Shown in pieces: positions 28,954 through 36,920 of a stretch of DNA of 64,000 bases; positions within the stretch are counted from its first letter, which is position 1, and every line of letters starts with the position of its first letter. The notes beneath the pieces are model-generated. The model had not been told where the DNA came from and searched no databases. It saw only the letters and a program-made list of their open reading frames with translations. The position numbers and the translations under genes were made by a program. This DNA comes from Candidatus Marithrix sp. Canyon 246 (GTDB lineage: Bacteria; Pseudomonadota; Gammaproteobacteria; Beggiatoales; Beggiatoaceae), in contig NZ_MCBX01000007.1 of assembly GCF_001723685.1 (NCBI RefSeq), positions 1 through 64,000 of the forward strand. The letters are read 5' to 3'.

Positions 28954-29624
28954 ATATTTAAAATATTTACCAAAGCTGGTAAGGTAGGATGAGTAACATA
29001 GGTAGCAAATTGTCCATCATCTTTAGGCAAACGTGATACTTGTACCCATTTTCCAGCATTAGCCGCTGGTTTAGCAAAACTAGCTTGAGGATTTAATAAA
29101 CGTATTTGTGGCAAACTAGCAGTTGTCCAAGCACCTATAATTCCTTTACCGTCGCCAATTAAACATTTGGTAGGAACTTCTATTGCTAAACTAGTAATAC
29201 ATAATTAATTTTTCCACAACCTTCTATAGAAAAGTCATAGATAAAAGTCTTGGCATAACTGCTGTAATCAGCAAAGGTTTTTTGACCTTGAACTAAAGTT
29301 AAAGTATAAGATAATGAAAATCCTAAACTTTTTTTATTATCAGCAGAAATAACCCCAATATGTTTTAATCGTCACCATTGTTATCAACATGGATTTCATA
29401 AAGAGCATTAGTATCCATGCTAAAATAATTTGGACCACCATAGGCATCTTGTAATGAAATTTTCTCTACCTTTTTCATAGCTAGTAAACATATAAAAAAT
29501 CGGTAGCATCAACTTTGGGATGTTTAGTAATAAAAGGGGCTTCACGATGACTGGAAGCGTAACTATTAGACCCTGCTAATAATGCAGTTATAGTAACAGA
29601 TAAGCAAAAGTTTTTCAATTTCAT
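28947..29624 (-). pseudogene. DUF4331 family exported protein, frameshifted
   Basis: ATG 29624 opens a signal peptide (MKLKNFCLSVTITALLAGSN) followed by SSHREAPFITKHPKVDATDF, the characteristic DUF4331 start. After YVY a stop occurs. The family pattern resumes in other frames: LQDAYGGPNYFSMDTNALYE with EIHVDNNGDD, then IIGAWTTASLPQIRLLNPQ, KWVQVSRLPKDDGQFATYV and THPTLPALVNILNIC to the stop at 28947. Several indels and at least one internal deletion are present. Intact DUF4331 proteins are roughly 400-500 residues. Confidence 0.85.
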
Positions 29625-29797
29625 AAGTAATCTCAATAAAAATTTGAATTAAAATATGAGATAAAAAGCATCTCATACTAATAATTACGTATGAAGTTTC
29701 AAAACGGATGCAAAAAAATTATTTTTTGTCAAAAAAATGGCATTTTATCACGCTAATAAAAAACAAAGTCACGCTATTTCAATGAATTCCATCATGG

Positions 29798-29803
29798 TAT
29801 AAT
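29798..29803 (+). promoter_or_regulatory. Candidate -10 box upstream of the NRPS gene
   Basis: A TATAAT hexamer lies 42 bases before the NRPS start codon in an otherwise non-coding stretch (29625-29844). No convincing -35 hexamer is visible at the usual distance. No strong ribosome binding site precedes the ATG (AACACAGAATATC). Confidence 0.35.
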
Positions 29804-29844
29804 ATTTGTGTTGTGTGATTTAAACCAATTAAACACAGAATATC

Positions 29845-32800
29845 ATGAAAAGTTTAAACCAATATCCATTATCATCTACTCAAAAAGAAATCTGGCTTGA
29901 TCAATCATTATCTCCTAATATACCCTTATATAATATCGGTGGATATTTACATATATCTGGCGCAATTGATATTAAGCTTTTTGAGCAAAGCCTTAATCAG
30001 CTTATTCAAGAATATGATGCTTTAAGAATTAAATTACAACATTCTTCTGAAGGTTTTGTTGTTCAATCTATTGAGGAACATATAGATTTTAAGCTAGATT
30101 ATCAGGAATTTTCTGAACATCCTGATGCAATGGCTTGGATGCATAAACAATTCAAACAAGTTTTTAAACTTGAAGGTGAATTTTTATTTCAATTTGCCTT
30201 ATTAAAAATAGCAGATAATTGTTATTACTGCTTTAATAAATTTCATCATATTATTGTTGATGGCTATGCTATTTCTTTAATGAATCAGCGTTTGGCAGCA
30301 ATATATAATCAAGCCGACGATGAAACTATTTGTCATTCTTATATTGATTTTGTCAAAAAAGATCAAGCCTATTTTGATTCTGATCAATATATACGTCATC
30401 AAAATTATTGGTTAGAAAAATATCAGGATATTCCAGAGCCGCTTATTGAAACTGACGCTACATTTGAAAGTCAATGTTCTAGTTTAGATTTGAATCGTGA
30501 GCATTATAACCAATTGATTCAATTTGCAGAATCACATAATGTTTCCACATTTCATGTTATTTTAGGCGCACTTTATTGTTATTTTACTAAAACTACTGGT
30601 AGAGATGATTTTGTCATTGGTTTACCAATATTAAATCGAAATACTGCCGCTTTTAAACAAACAGTCGGTATGTTTGCTAGTGTTAGTGCCGCTTGGTTTC
30701 GTTTTGGAACCGATTTAAATTTTATTCAACTTATTCAAGCTATTAGTCAAGAATTAAAACAAAATTATCGTTATCAACGTTTTCCAATTAGTGAAATTAA
30801 TCGTCAATTAGGTTTACAAATAGAAGCTAGAAAGCAGCTTTTTGATATTACACTTTCTTATGAAAAGCATGATTATGACGCTAATTTAAATGGTAATCCA
30901 GTTGAAGCTCTTACATTAAGTAATGGTTATGAACAAACTGCTTTAAATATTAATATCCGCGAGTTTAATAATAACCATGATGTTAGAGTTGATATAGAAT
31001 ATAATCTCGGCGCGTTTACTGAATCTGAAATTGAACAATTTAAATTGCGTTTTAAAGCATTGTTAAGCAATATCCTTGATGGCAGTCAATTAGCAATTCG
31101 GGAATTGCAAATTATGCCTGACATAGAAAAGCAAATTATTCTAACTAAATTTAATCAGACAGCTAGTTATGATTTACCAGTAGATACAACTGTAATTGAC
31201 TTATTTGAGCAACAAGTAGCAACAACACCTGATAAAATTGCCGTTACTTTTGCAGATCAACAACTGACTTATCAACAATTAAATTGTCGCGCTAATCAAC
31301 TAGCACATTATCTTCAAGCTATCGGAATTCAACCTGAAGTTTTAGTTGGGCTTTGTATTGGGCGTTCTCATGAAATGTTAATTGGATTGTTAGGAATTCT
31401 GAAAGCAGGAGCCGCTTATTTGCCATTAGATCCTAATGTTCCAGCGGCACGCAATGCCTTTTTATTAGAACAAGCTCAAATACAAGTATTAGTTACTATT
31501 CAAAGTGTTATAGCAGGATGGTCGATTGATCAAGCTCATGTAATTTGTTTAGATAATCCATTATCAGAACAAAATACTGATAACCCAATTAATAATTTAT
31601 TAGGGCAAAATTTAGCCTATGTTATTTATACATCCGGTTCAACAGGTAAACCTAAAGGGGTTATGATTGAGCATCATAGTTTAATTACTCATACTCAAGC
31701 CATTATTGAACACACTGAGTTACAGCCTAATGATAAAATCTTACAATTTGCCCCTATAAATTTTGATGTTTCAATTGAAGAAATATTTCCTGCATTATTA
31801 AGCGGCAGCACACTGGTATTACATCCTGCTAAACTATTTGCCTCATTAAGCGAGTTTCAACAATTTCTGGATTCAGAAAAAATCAGCGTCACCCATTTAC
31901 CATCATCTTATTGGCATCAATGGGCATTAAATGTCTCAAAAACTAAAGCCAAATTACCAGATAGTTTACGTTTAGTGGTAACTGGTAATGATAAGCTAAT
32001 GTTAGATCGAGTTAAATTATGGCAGCAATGTGTAGCTGATCAGCCAATAAGATTGTTTAATGTTTATGGTTCAACTGAAGCTACAATTACCAGTACTATT
32101 TATGAAGTCACAGCTAATATCAATTTATCATCAGTGCCAATTGGTCGCCCGATTGCCAATGTGCAAACTTATATTTTAGATAAATACATGCAGCCTACAC
32201 CAATAGGTATTGCCGGCGAATTATATATTGGTGGTACAAGTTTAGCGCGATCTTATTTATATGATACTGAATTAACTGAAGAAAAATTTATTTATAATCC
32301 CTTTTCTGACAATTCACTGTTATATAAAACAGGTGATATAGCGCGTTATTTAGCAGATGGTAATATTGAATATATTGGTCGTAATGATAATCAAGTCAAA
32401 ATACGTGGTTTCCGTATTGAGCTTGGAGAAATTGAGGCAGCACTAACTCAACATCCAGAAGTCAGAGAAACAGTAGTTCTAACCGAAACTGATAAATACA
32501 ATAATAATCAATTAGTCGCATATGTAGTTTCAAACTGGATTCCTGATCGAATACCTTATCAAACAGCTTGCCTAGCTGAAATTGAAGGTGAAACTGTAAA
32601 ACTTAGAACCGAAGATATTTCCTCTGGAGGTGTTGGATTAGAAGAAGTACCTACGAATTTTTGTGAGGGTCAAAACATTCGTTTATACTTACTATTACCT
32701 AATGAACAACAACAACGTTGGCTTAATGGCACTGTAACATGGGCGCGTTCACCTCAAGCAGGTATTAAATTCCATTTAACACCGACAGAACAAATTGTGC

Positions 32801-33297
32801 TTGAACAAAGCATGGAATATCTATTAGAATTCCAAGGGTTTTTAAAAGCTTTACAACGCATAGTTGCTGGTAATTTAACTAATTATTTAAAAGAAATATT
32901 ACCTAAATACATGATGCCTTCTCGCTATGTATTATTAAATGCTTTACCTCGTGCTGCTAATGGCAAAATAAATCGTAAAGCAGTTGTTAAAACCTCAATC
33001 AAGAAACGACAAACACCAGCAGAGGCTTTAACTCCAACGGAACAAATTATCTCAGCAGCTTGGAGTGAAGTATTAGGATGTGACAATATTAGTATCTATG
33101 ATAATTTCTTTAAGTTAGGTGGGCATTCATTACATGTCATGCAATTCGTTTCCAAAATTTCGATTGCAATGAATATTGAAAACTTAGTAAAAAAATTATT
33201 TGATAATCCCACAATTGCAGAATTGGCTAAAGAACTTGAAGGCGTTATAGAGCAACCAAAACCAGCAAAGCAAAATTTAACAAGCTCAGCTAGATAA
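29845..33297 (+). CDS. Single-module NRPS (C-A-PCP) with a PilZ-like domain inside the adenylation domain
   Basis: The 1150-residue protein has a condensation domain (residues 1 to about 430; HHIIVDG at 134-140), an adenylation domain and a carrier domain. Adenylation motifs are A3 YTSGSTGKPKG (about 595), A5 NVYGSTEAT (about 738), A7 YKTGDIARY (about 826) and A8 GRNDNQVKIRGFRIELGE (about 845). Between A9 and A10 about 80 extra residues (about 905-985) read RTEDISSGGVGLEE, then GTVTWARSPQAGIKF. This fits a PilZ domain with its D-x-S-x-x-G motif at 924-929; the preceding arginine motif is weak. A10 (NGKINRKA, about 1039) and carrier LGGHSLHV (about Ser1095) are intact. There is no thioesterase. 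PilZ domains bind c-di-GMP, so second-messenger control is inferred. Confidence 0.85.
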   Translation: MKSLNQYPLSSTQKEIWLDQSLSPNIPLYNIGGYLHISGAIDIKLFEQSLNQLIQEYDALRIKLQHSSEGFVVQSIEEHIDFKLDYQEFSEHPDAMAWMHKQFKQVFKLEGEFLFQFALLKIADNCYYCFNKFHHIIVDGYAISLMNQRLAAIYNQADDETICHSYIDFVKKDQAYFDSDQYIRHQNYWLEKYQDIPEPLIETDATFESQCSSLDLNREHYNQLIQFAESHNVSTFHVILGALYCYFTKTTGRDDFVIGLPILNRNTAAFKQTVGMFASVSAAWFRFGTDLNFIQLIQAISQELKQNYRYQRFPISEINRQLGLQIEARKQLFDITLSYEKHDYDANLNGNPVEALTLSNGYEQTALNINIREFNNNHDVRVDIEYNLGAFTESEIEQFKLRFKALLSNILDGSQLAIRELQIMPDIEKQIILTKFNQTASYDLPVDTTVIDLFEQQVATTPDKIAVTFADQQLTYQQLNCRANQLAHYLQAIGIQPEVLVGLCIGRSHEMLIGLLGILKAGAAYLPLDPNVPAARNAFLLEQAQIQVLVTIQSVIAGWSIDQAHVICLDNPLSEQNTDNPINNLLGQNLAYVIYTSGSTGKPKGVMIEHHSLITHTQAIIEHTELQPNDKILQFAPINFDVSIEEIFPALLSGSTLVLHPAKLFASLSEFQQFLDSEKISVTHLPSSYWHQWALNVSKTKAKLPDSLRLVVTGNDKLMLDRVKLWQQCVADQPIRLFNVYGSTEATITSTIYEVTANINLSSVPIGRPIANVQTYILDKYMQPTPIGIAGELYIGGTSLARSYLYDTELTEEKFIYNPFSDNSLLYKTGDIARYLADGNIEYIGRNDNQVKIRGFRIELGEIEAALTQHPEVRETVVLTETDKYNNNQLVAYVVSNWIPDRIPYQTACLAEIEGETVKLRTEDISSGGVGLEEVPTNFCEGQNIRLYLLLPNEQQQRWLNGTVTWARSPQAGIKFHLTPTEQIVLEQSMEYLLEFQGFLKALQRIVAGNLTNYLKEILPKYMMPSRYVLLNALPRAANGKINRKAVVKTSIKKRQTPAEALTPTEQIISAAWSEVLGCDNISIYDNFFKLGGHSLHVMQFVSKISIAMNIENLVKKLFDNPTIAELAKELEGVIEQPKPAKQNLTSSAR

Positions 33298-33358
33298 TTG
33301 CGAAGAATATATACTTCCTGAAGAACAAATAGAGAAATTTAAAAGTAGAACAGAATAA
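33298..33358 (+). other. Possible lost C-terminal tail of the NRPS in another frame
   Basis: Just after the NRPS stop a different frame reads DNCEEYILPEEQIEKFKSRT to a TAA at 33356-33358. It has no start of its own and connects smoothly to the end of the NRPS if one base is gained or lost. It could be the original tail of the protein. Confidence 0.3.
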
Positions 33359-33364
33359 AAATGA

Positions 33365-33370
33365 TATAAT
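33365..33370 (+). promoter_or_regulatory. Candidate -10 box for the transglutaminase-like gene
   Basis: TGATATAAT gives a TATAAT with a TG-type extension, 38 bases before the ATG at 33408. AAAGGAGC, 8 bases before that ATG, is a good ribosome binding site, so this gene probably has its own promoter. Confidence 0.4.
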
Positions 33371-33407
33371 CAGGTAGGTATTTATAACTAATAAAGGAGC
33401 AAACCCA

Positions 33408-34139
33408 ATGCCTATAAGAAACGCCCGTTATTGGAATAATAAATGGCAACAAGCCCCTGTAACCTATAGTGGTAGAGCCTTACGAGCTAGTAGTGACAGA
33501 ATTGTTTGTGATGTTAAATGTTTTGTTACTATTAATGATGCCATTTTAACTGAAATCATTTATGATTATGACTTAAAAAAAAGCAGTAAGAATGCTACCG
33601 CTCATGCTATTCAAAAGTTTGTAAATAATTTTCTGGAATATGTAGGTGATAATGAATCGAGTGAATGCCCAGAATTTTGGCAATTCCCTTTTGAAACTTT
33701 ACAATCTGGTATGGGTGATTGTGAAGATGGCGCGATTTTAATGGCTAGTTTAATGATACAAGCAGGAATTCCTGCTTATCGAGTTAAAGTATGTGCTGGT
33801 TATGTGCGAGAGTCATCGACTGCACCACAAGGTGGGCATTGTTATTGTATTTACTTAGCTGATAGAGGTTGGAGAAAACAAGATTGGGTAGTTTTAGATT
33901 GGTGTTATTACCAAGATCCTGATGTTGCTCCTGAAAATAAACCTTTAGCTAAATCAGGAGGTTATAAAGGTTATTATCAAAGCTTATGGTTTACATTTAA
34001 TAATGAATATTCTTGGAATCAAGATGGATTAGAAATAGAAGCTCGTCGTATCAGTCGTAGTAAATCAGATATGCCAGCTCAAATGAATACATCAATAAAA
34101 ACTGTTATGACTCAGATTCAGGATAAACTTGCTAAGTAA
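33408..34139 (+). CDS. Transglutaminase-like cysteine peptidase domain protein
   Basis: The 243-residue protein carries the catalytic triad of the transglutaminase-like fold in the right order: Cys105 in MGDCEDGAILMASLM, His144 in GGHCYCIYL and Asp164 in WVVLDWCYY. Such proteins cleave or form amide bonds. No signal peptide is visible, so it is probably cytoplasmic. It lies directly downstream of the NRPS with a possible promoter of its own (TATAAT at 33365). A role in releasing or tailoring the NRPS product, which has no thioesterase, is attractive but only inferred from adjacency. A small terminator-like hairpin follows. Confidence 0.8.
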   Translation: MPIRNARYWNNKWQQAPVTYSGRALRASSDRIVCDVKCFVTINDAILTEIIYDYDLKKSSKNATAHAIQKFVNNFLEYVGDNESSECPEFWQFPFETLQSGMGDCEDGAILMASLMIQAGIPAYRVKVCAGYVRESSTAPQGGHCYCIYLADRGWRKQDWVVLDWCYYQDPDVAPENKPLAKSGGYKGYYQSLWFTFNNEYSWNQDGLEIEARRISRSKSDMPAQMNTSIKTVMTQIQDKLAK

Positions 34140-34149
34140 TTTCGGGTTG

Positions 34150-34171
34150 AGGGCAACCGTGGGATTGCCCT
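34150..34171 (+). terminator. Terminator-like hairpin
   Basis: AGGGCAA and TTGCCCT pair around an 8-base loop (CCGTGGGA), starting 11 bases after the stop codon of the transglutaminase-like gene. The following tract (AAAAGAATATT) is not T-rich, so termination may be weak. Confidence 0.5.
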
Positions 34172-34200
34172 AAAAGAATATTAAAAGTAATTTAAAAACC

Positions 34201-34506
34201 ATGTTTGATATAGAATGGATACAAAATAAGATCAAGAATGATGAAGATTATTTTTCCATACATGCTGATCAAGAAAGACAAAATGATAATCTTACTCAGA
34301 TAGAAATAAAAGAGGCTTTATTAAATGGTATAGTTTTAGAGCAATATGTTGATACTGGAAGAGGTGAAAGTTGTCTAGTGGTAGGTTTTACTAATAATGG
34401 AAAACCAGTACATATTGTATGCGGTGAACGGAATGATAAAGTAATTGTTATTACCGTTTATATTCCACTACCACCAAAATTCAAAAATCCATATGAACGG
34501 GGATAA
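34201..34506 (+). CDS. DUF4258 toxin-like protein
   Basis: At 101 residues this protein has the RelE/MqsR-like DUF4258 pattern: a helical start with a histidine (SIHADQERQND), LTQIEIKEALLNGIVLEQY, then strands CLVVGFTNNGKPVHIVCGER and VIVITVYIP. The family is the toxin half of toxin-antitoxin pairs paired with YgiT-type zinc-finger proteins. The next gene, 2 bp away, is exactly such a protein. As in MqsRA, the toxin gene comes first. An mRNA-interferase activity is inferred from the family. Confidence 0.82.
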   Translation: MFDIEWIQNKIKNDEDYFSIHADQERQNDNLTQIEIKEALLNGIVLEQYVDTGRGESCLVVGFTNNGKPVHIVCGERNDKVIVITVYIPLPPKFKNPYERG

Positions 34507-34508
34507 AT

Positions 34509-34769
34509 ATGAACACCAAATGTCATTTTTGCGGAAATAAGAACTTTAAAGAAACTAAAGTACAATATATATATAAACATAATGGTAAATTTTTAATTAT
34601 GGATGATGTTCCTTGCGAGCAGTGCGAATTTTGTGGTGAGCAATACTTTGAAGGAAAAATTTTAAGGCAAATTGAAACTGAATTTAACAATATCTATGTT
34701 CAAGGGAAAAAACCAATAAAAGAGTTACATGTTCCTATTGAATCATTTTCAGCAGTGCAATATGCCTGA
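34509..34769 (+). CDS. YgiT-type zinc finger antitoxin
   Basis: The 86-residue protein contains two CxxC pairs, CHFCGNKNFKE (residues 5-8) and CEQCEFCGEQYFEG (about 37-43), forming the zinc-binding domain of YgiT/MqsA-type antitoxins. The C-terminal DNA-binding HTH of full MqsA is absent, as in the short YgiT form that partners DUF4258 toxins. The 2-bp gap to the toxin gene indicates co-translation. Confidence 0.85.
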   Translation: MNTKCHFCGNKNFKETKVQYIYKHNGKFLIMDDVPCEQCEFCGEQYFEGKILRQIETEFNNIYVQGKKPIKELHVPIESFSAVQYA

Positions 34770-34772
34770 TTT

Positions 34773-35975
34773 ATGCTAAAATCCGAATTAATTCTACCTA
34801 GACTAAAAAAGCGTGGTGATACTATAACTCCGCTTGCCCTGCCAGCGGATTATCATTATTTAAAAATAGCTAGCGATTTAATACAAATTGTTAAAGCTCA
34901 TGTTGGAAAAAGTCAAGGTGAATTAGCTCGTAGTTTAAAGGATTATGAAGCTGATAGTTTGGATTATCGTATCATTCGTGGTTTGGCTAATGTTTTAATT
35001 AATCCTTGTGTTTGGAGTCATGAGTTATTGGTTGATCCTATTGATTTGCGTCACTTTTTATTTAGTCAAGGTCCAATTATTCATCAAAGTCAACGCACAG
35101 AATTAATCGCAAATACAGCGGCTAAGTTTCAATTGACTAATGAACAAGTTGAGCAGGCTTTATTTTCTGATTTGCTTGAAGAACGTATTTTATTAATTTA
35201 TGGTGATACATTTACACCCAAGGATTTAATTGCGCGTTATAATTTAGAAGTAGCGCGTGGTTTGTTATATTGGGCGCATGAGGTTGATATTATTGTTCGT
35301 GATGGATATAAAACTGTGTTTAAATACATGAAGTTATTTAAATTAATGCACACAATATACCCTATACCCGGACATGGATATAATATTGTTTTATATGGTC
35401 CAATTTCTCCTTTTGTCAAATCAACTATACGTTATGGATTACAATTTGCCAAATTTCTACCTGCCTTATTTTTATGTGAAACATGGCGTATGGATGCTTC
35501 TGTACAACCACCTGAAACTGGACGTAATTTACATTATAGTTTAGATAATACTAGCGAATTAAAAAGTCACTTTAAAGCTTCAAACATCTTTGATAGTAAA
35601 ATGGAAGCAGATTTTGCCGCTGAATTTGAAGCGAAATATGGTAGTGGAAAAAAACAAGAATGGGTATTAGCGCGTGAAGATGAAGTAATTGCATTAGGTG
35701 ACACGGTAATGATACCAGATTTTTCTATTACCAATAATAAAGATGGAAGACGTGCTTTAATTGAAATCATAGGTTTTTGGCATCCAAAATATTTACTAAC
35801 AAAAATCCGAAAAATTCGCGATGCACAACGCAGCGATCTAATTTTGCTAGTTTACGAAAGCGTCAACATTGCAAAAGAAGTGTTTGAAAAAGTTTCTGCT
35901 GGTGAAGTTTTGACGTTTGTCAAAAAGCCGGTGCTTAAAGATGTATTAGCGGCAGTTGAGAGATGTGCTAAATAA
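34773..35975 (+). CDS. DUF790 (Bax1-like) nuclease
   Basis: The 400-residue protein matches the DUF790 family: the opening MLKSELILPRLKKRGDTI, the helical middle QRTELIANTAAKFQLTNEQV, NLEVARGLLYWAHEVDIIV and the nuclease block. In that block, MIPDFSITNNKDGRRALIEI followed by IGFWHPKYL supplies the acidic residues (about Asp316 and Glu331). In archaea the family includes Bax1, a nuclease that works with the XPB helicase on damaged DNA. Here no XPB gene is adjacent: the 5' neighbour is a toxin-antitoxin pair and the 3' neighbour a small exported protein. Either it acts alone or its helicase is elsewhere. Confidence 0.85.
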   Translation: MLKSELILPRLKKRGDTITPLALPADYHYLKIASDLIQIVKAHVGKSQGELARSLKDYEADSLDYRIIRGLANVLINPCVWSHELLVDPIDLRHFLFSQGPIIHQSQRTELIANTAAKFQLTNEQVEQALFSDLLEERILLIYGDTFTPKDLIARYNLEVARGLLYWAHEVDIIVRDGYKTVFKYMKLFKLMHTIYPIPGHGYNIVLYGPISPFVKSTIRYGLQFAKFLPALFLCETWRMDASVQPPETGRNLHYSLDNTSELKSHFKASNIFDSKMEADFAAEFEAKYGSGKKQEWVLAREDEVIALGDTVMIPDFSITNNKDGRRALIEIIGFWHPKYLLTKIRKIRDAQRSDLILLVYESVNIAKEVFEKVSAGEVLTFVKKPVLKDVLAAVERCAK

Positions 35976-36042
35976 TGGTATAATTATACCATTGTTCAGA
36001 ATTGTTCTTGTGCAATATTTTACTACAAACTAGGATCTACCT

Positions 36043-36438
36043 ATGAAAAAAGTATTTATTTATTTAAGTTTATTTCTATTATCTAGCCCGCTATTCGCAG
36101 TGCAATGTAACTTGGAAGGAAATCAAACTGAGATGAATCAGTGTGCACATAATGATTTTTTGCGAGCTGATCGAGAATTAAATAAAACTTATAAAGCATT
36201 AATTAGAAAATCCGCTGGTAATAGAGGCTATATCAGAGCACTTAGAAAATCACAACGAGCTTGGATGAAATTTAGAGATGCAGAATTAAATGCGATATTT
36301 TACTGCGCAGAAAGAAACATCCGAATATGTTGGGGCAGTATGATCGGAGTCTTGTATCCAAACGCAAAAGCGGATTTAACCCGAGATAGAACCAAACAGC
36401 TAAAAAAGTATCTTGAGAAAAGTGAAGGCGATTTGTAG
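36043..36438 (+). CDS. LprI-family exported protein (putative lysozyme inhibitor)
   Basis: A signal peptide (MKKVFIYLSLFLLSSPLFA) is followed by an LprI-type domain: MNQCAHNDFLRADRELNKTY, LRKSQRAWMKFRDAELNAI and a cysteine pair (YCAERNIRICWGSM). The LprI family (PF07007) contains periplasmic proteins, some of which inhibit lysozyme. At 131 residues it is complete. It is monocistronic: a palindrome-rich gap of about 480 bp follows. Confidence 0.85.
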   Translation: MKKVFIYLSLFLLSSPLFAVQCNLEGNQTEMNQCAHNDFLRADRELNKTYKALIRKSAGNRGYIRALRKSQRAWMKFRDAELNAIFYCAERNIRICWGSMIGVLYPNAKADLTRDRTKQLKKYLEKSEGDL

Positions 36439-36441
36439 TGT

Positions 36442-36920
36442 TCCCACTACTAGTAGGCTTTAGCCTACTTTAGCTTTAACCTTGGAATACGTATTCCTAT
36501 TCAACTCAATTTGCCAAATTTCTACCTGCCTTATTTCAGTTGCCCCTGAAAGGGGCTGACATACCAGCCTAGGGCAACTTTCGAGGCAAAAGTTTTTTGA
36601 AAAAAAACATTTGCCTCGAAACTAGGATTGATTTGTTTAGAATTCAAGCCCTGAAGGGGCGATACATAATACGTGACTTTTGAGAATTAATTTATGAAAA
36701 TTATCCAAAAATACCAAATTGATGATAATAATTGCTTATATATCGCCCCTTCAGGGCTAAAATTCTAAACAAATCAATCCTAGTTTCGAGGCAAATGTTT
36801 TTTTTCAAAAAACTTTTGCCTCGAAAGTTGCCCTAGGCTGGTATGTTAGCCCCTTTCAGGGGGTGCGTAACATCAGTATTTATTCATAGTTAAGTTTAAA
36901 AATTGAAGGGAAGGATAGTC
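36442..36920. other. Non-coding stretch with small hairpins and a giant palindrome
   Basis: Near 36452-36467 GTAGGCTTTAGCCTAC forms a tight hairpin after the LprI-like gene. Bases 36507-36536 are identical to 35442-35471 inside the DUF790 gene. The large inverted repeat follows (36542-36863), and then about 55 bases lead to the permease stop codon. Confidence 0.7.
36542..36863. repeat. Nested palindromic element 1 (about 123-bp arms)
   Basis: Left arm 36542-36664 and right arm 36741-36863 are inverted copies with very few mismatches, around a 76-bp loop that includes ACGTGACTTTTGAGAATT. The arms contain shorter palindromes (GCCCCTGAAAGGGGC and a CGAGGCAAA/TTTGCCTCG hairpin). Compared with elements 2-4, both arms carry the same extra block of about 47 bases inside the CCTAGGGCAACGCCC unit. 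Confidence 0.9.

Noticed and set aside
36542-36863. The large palindrome as an ordinary terminator
   Set aside because: Arms of 123 bp with nested palindromes and a 76-bp loop far exceed a terminator, and related elements occur at three other sites.
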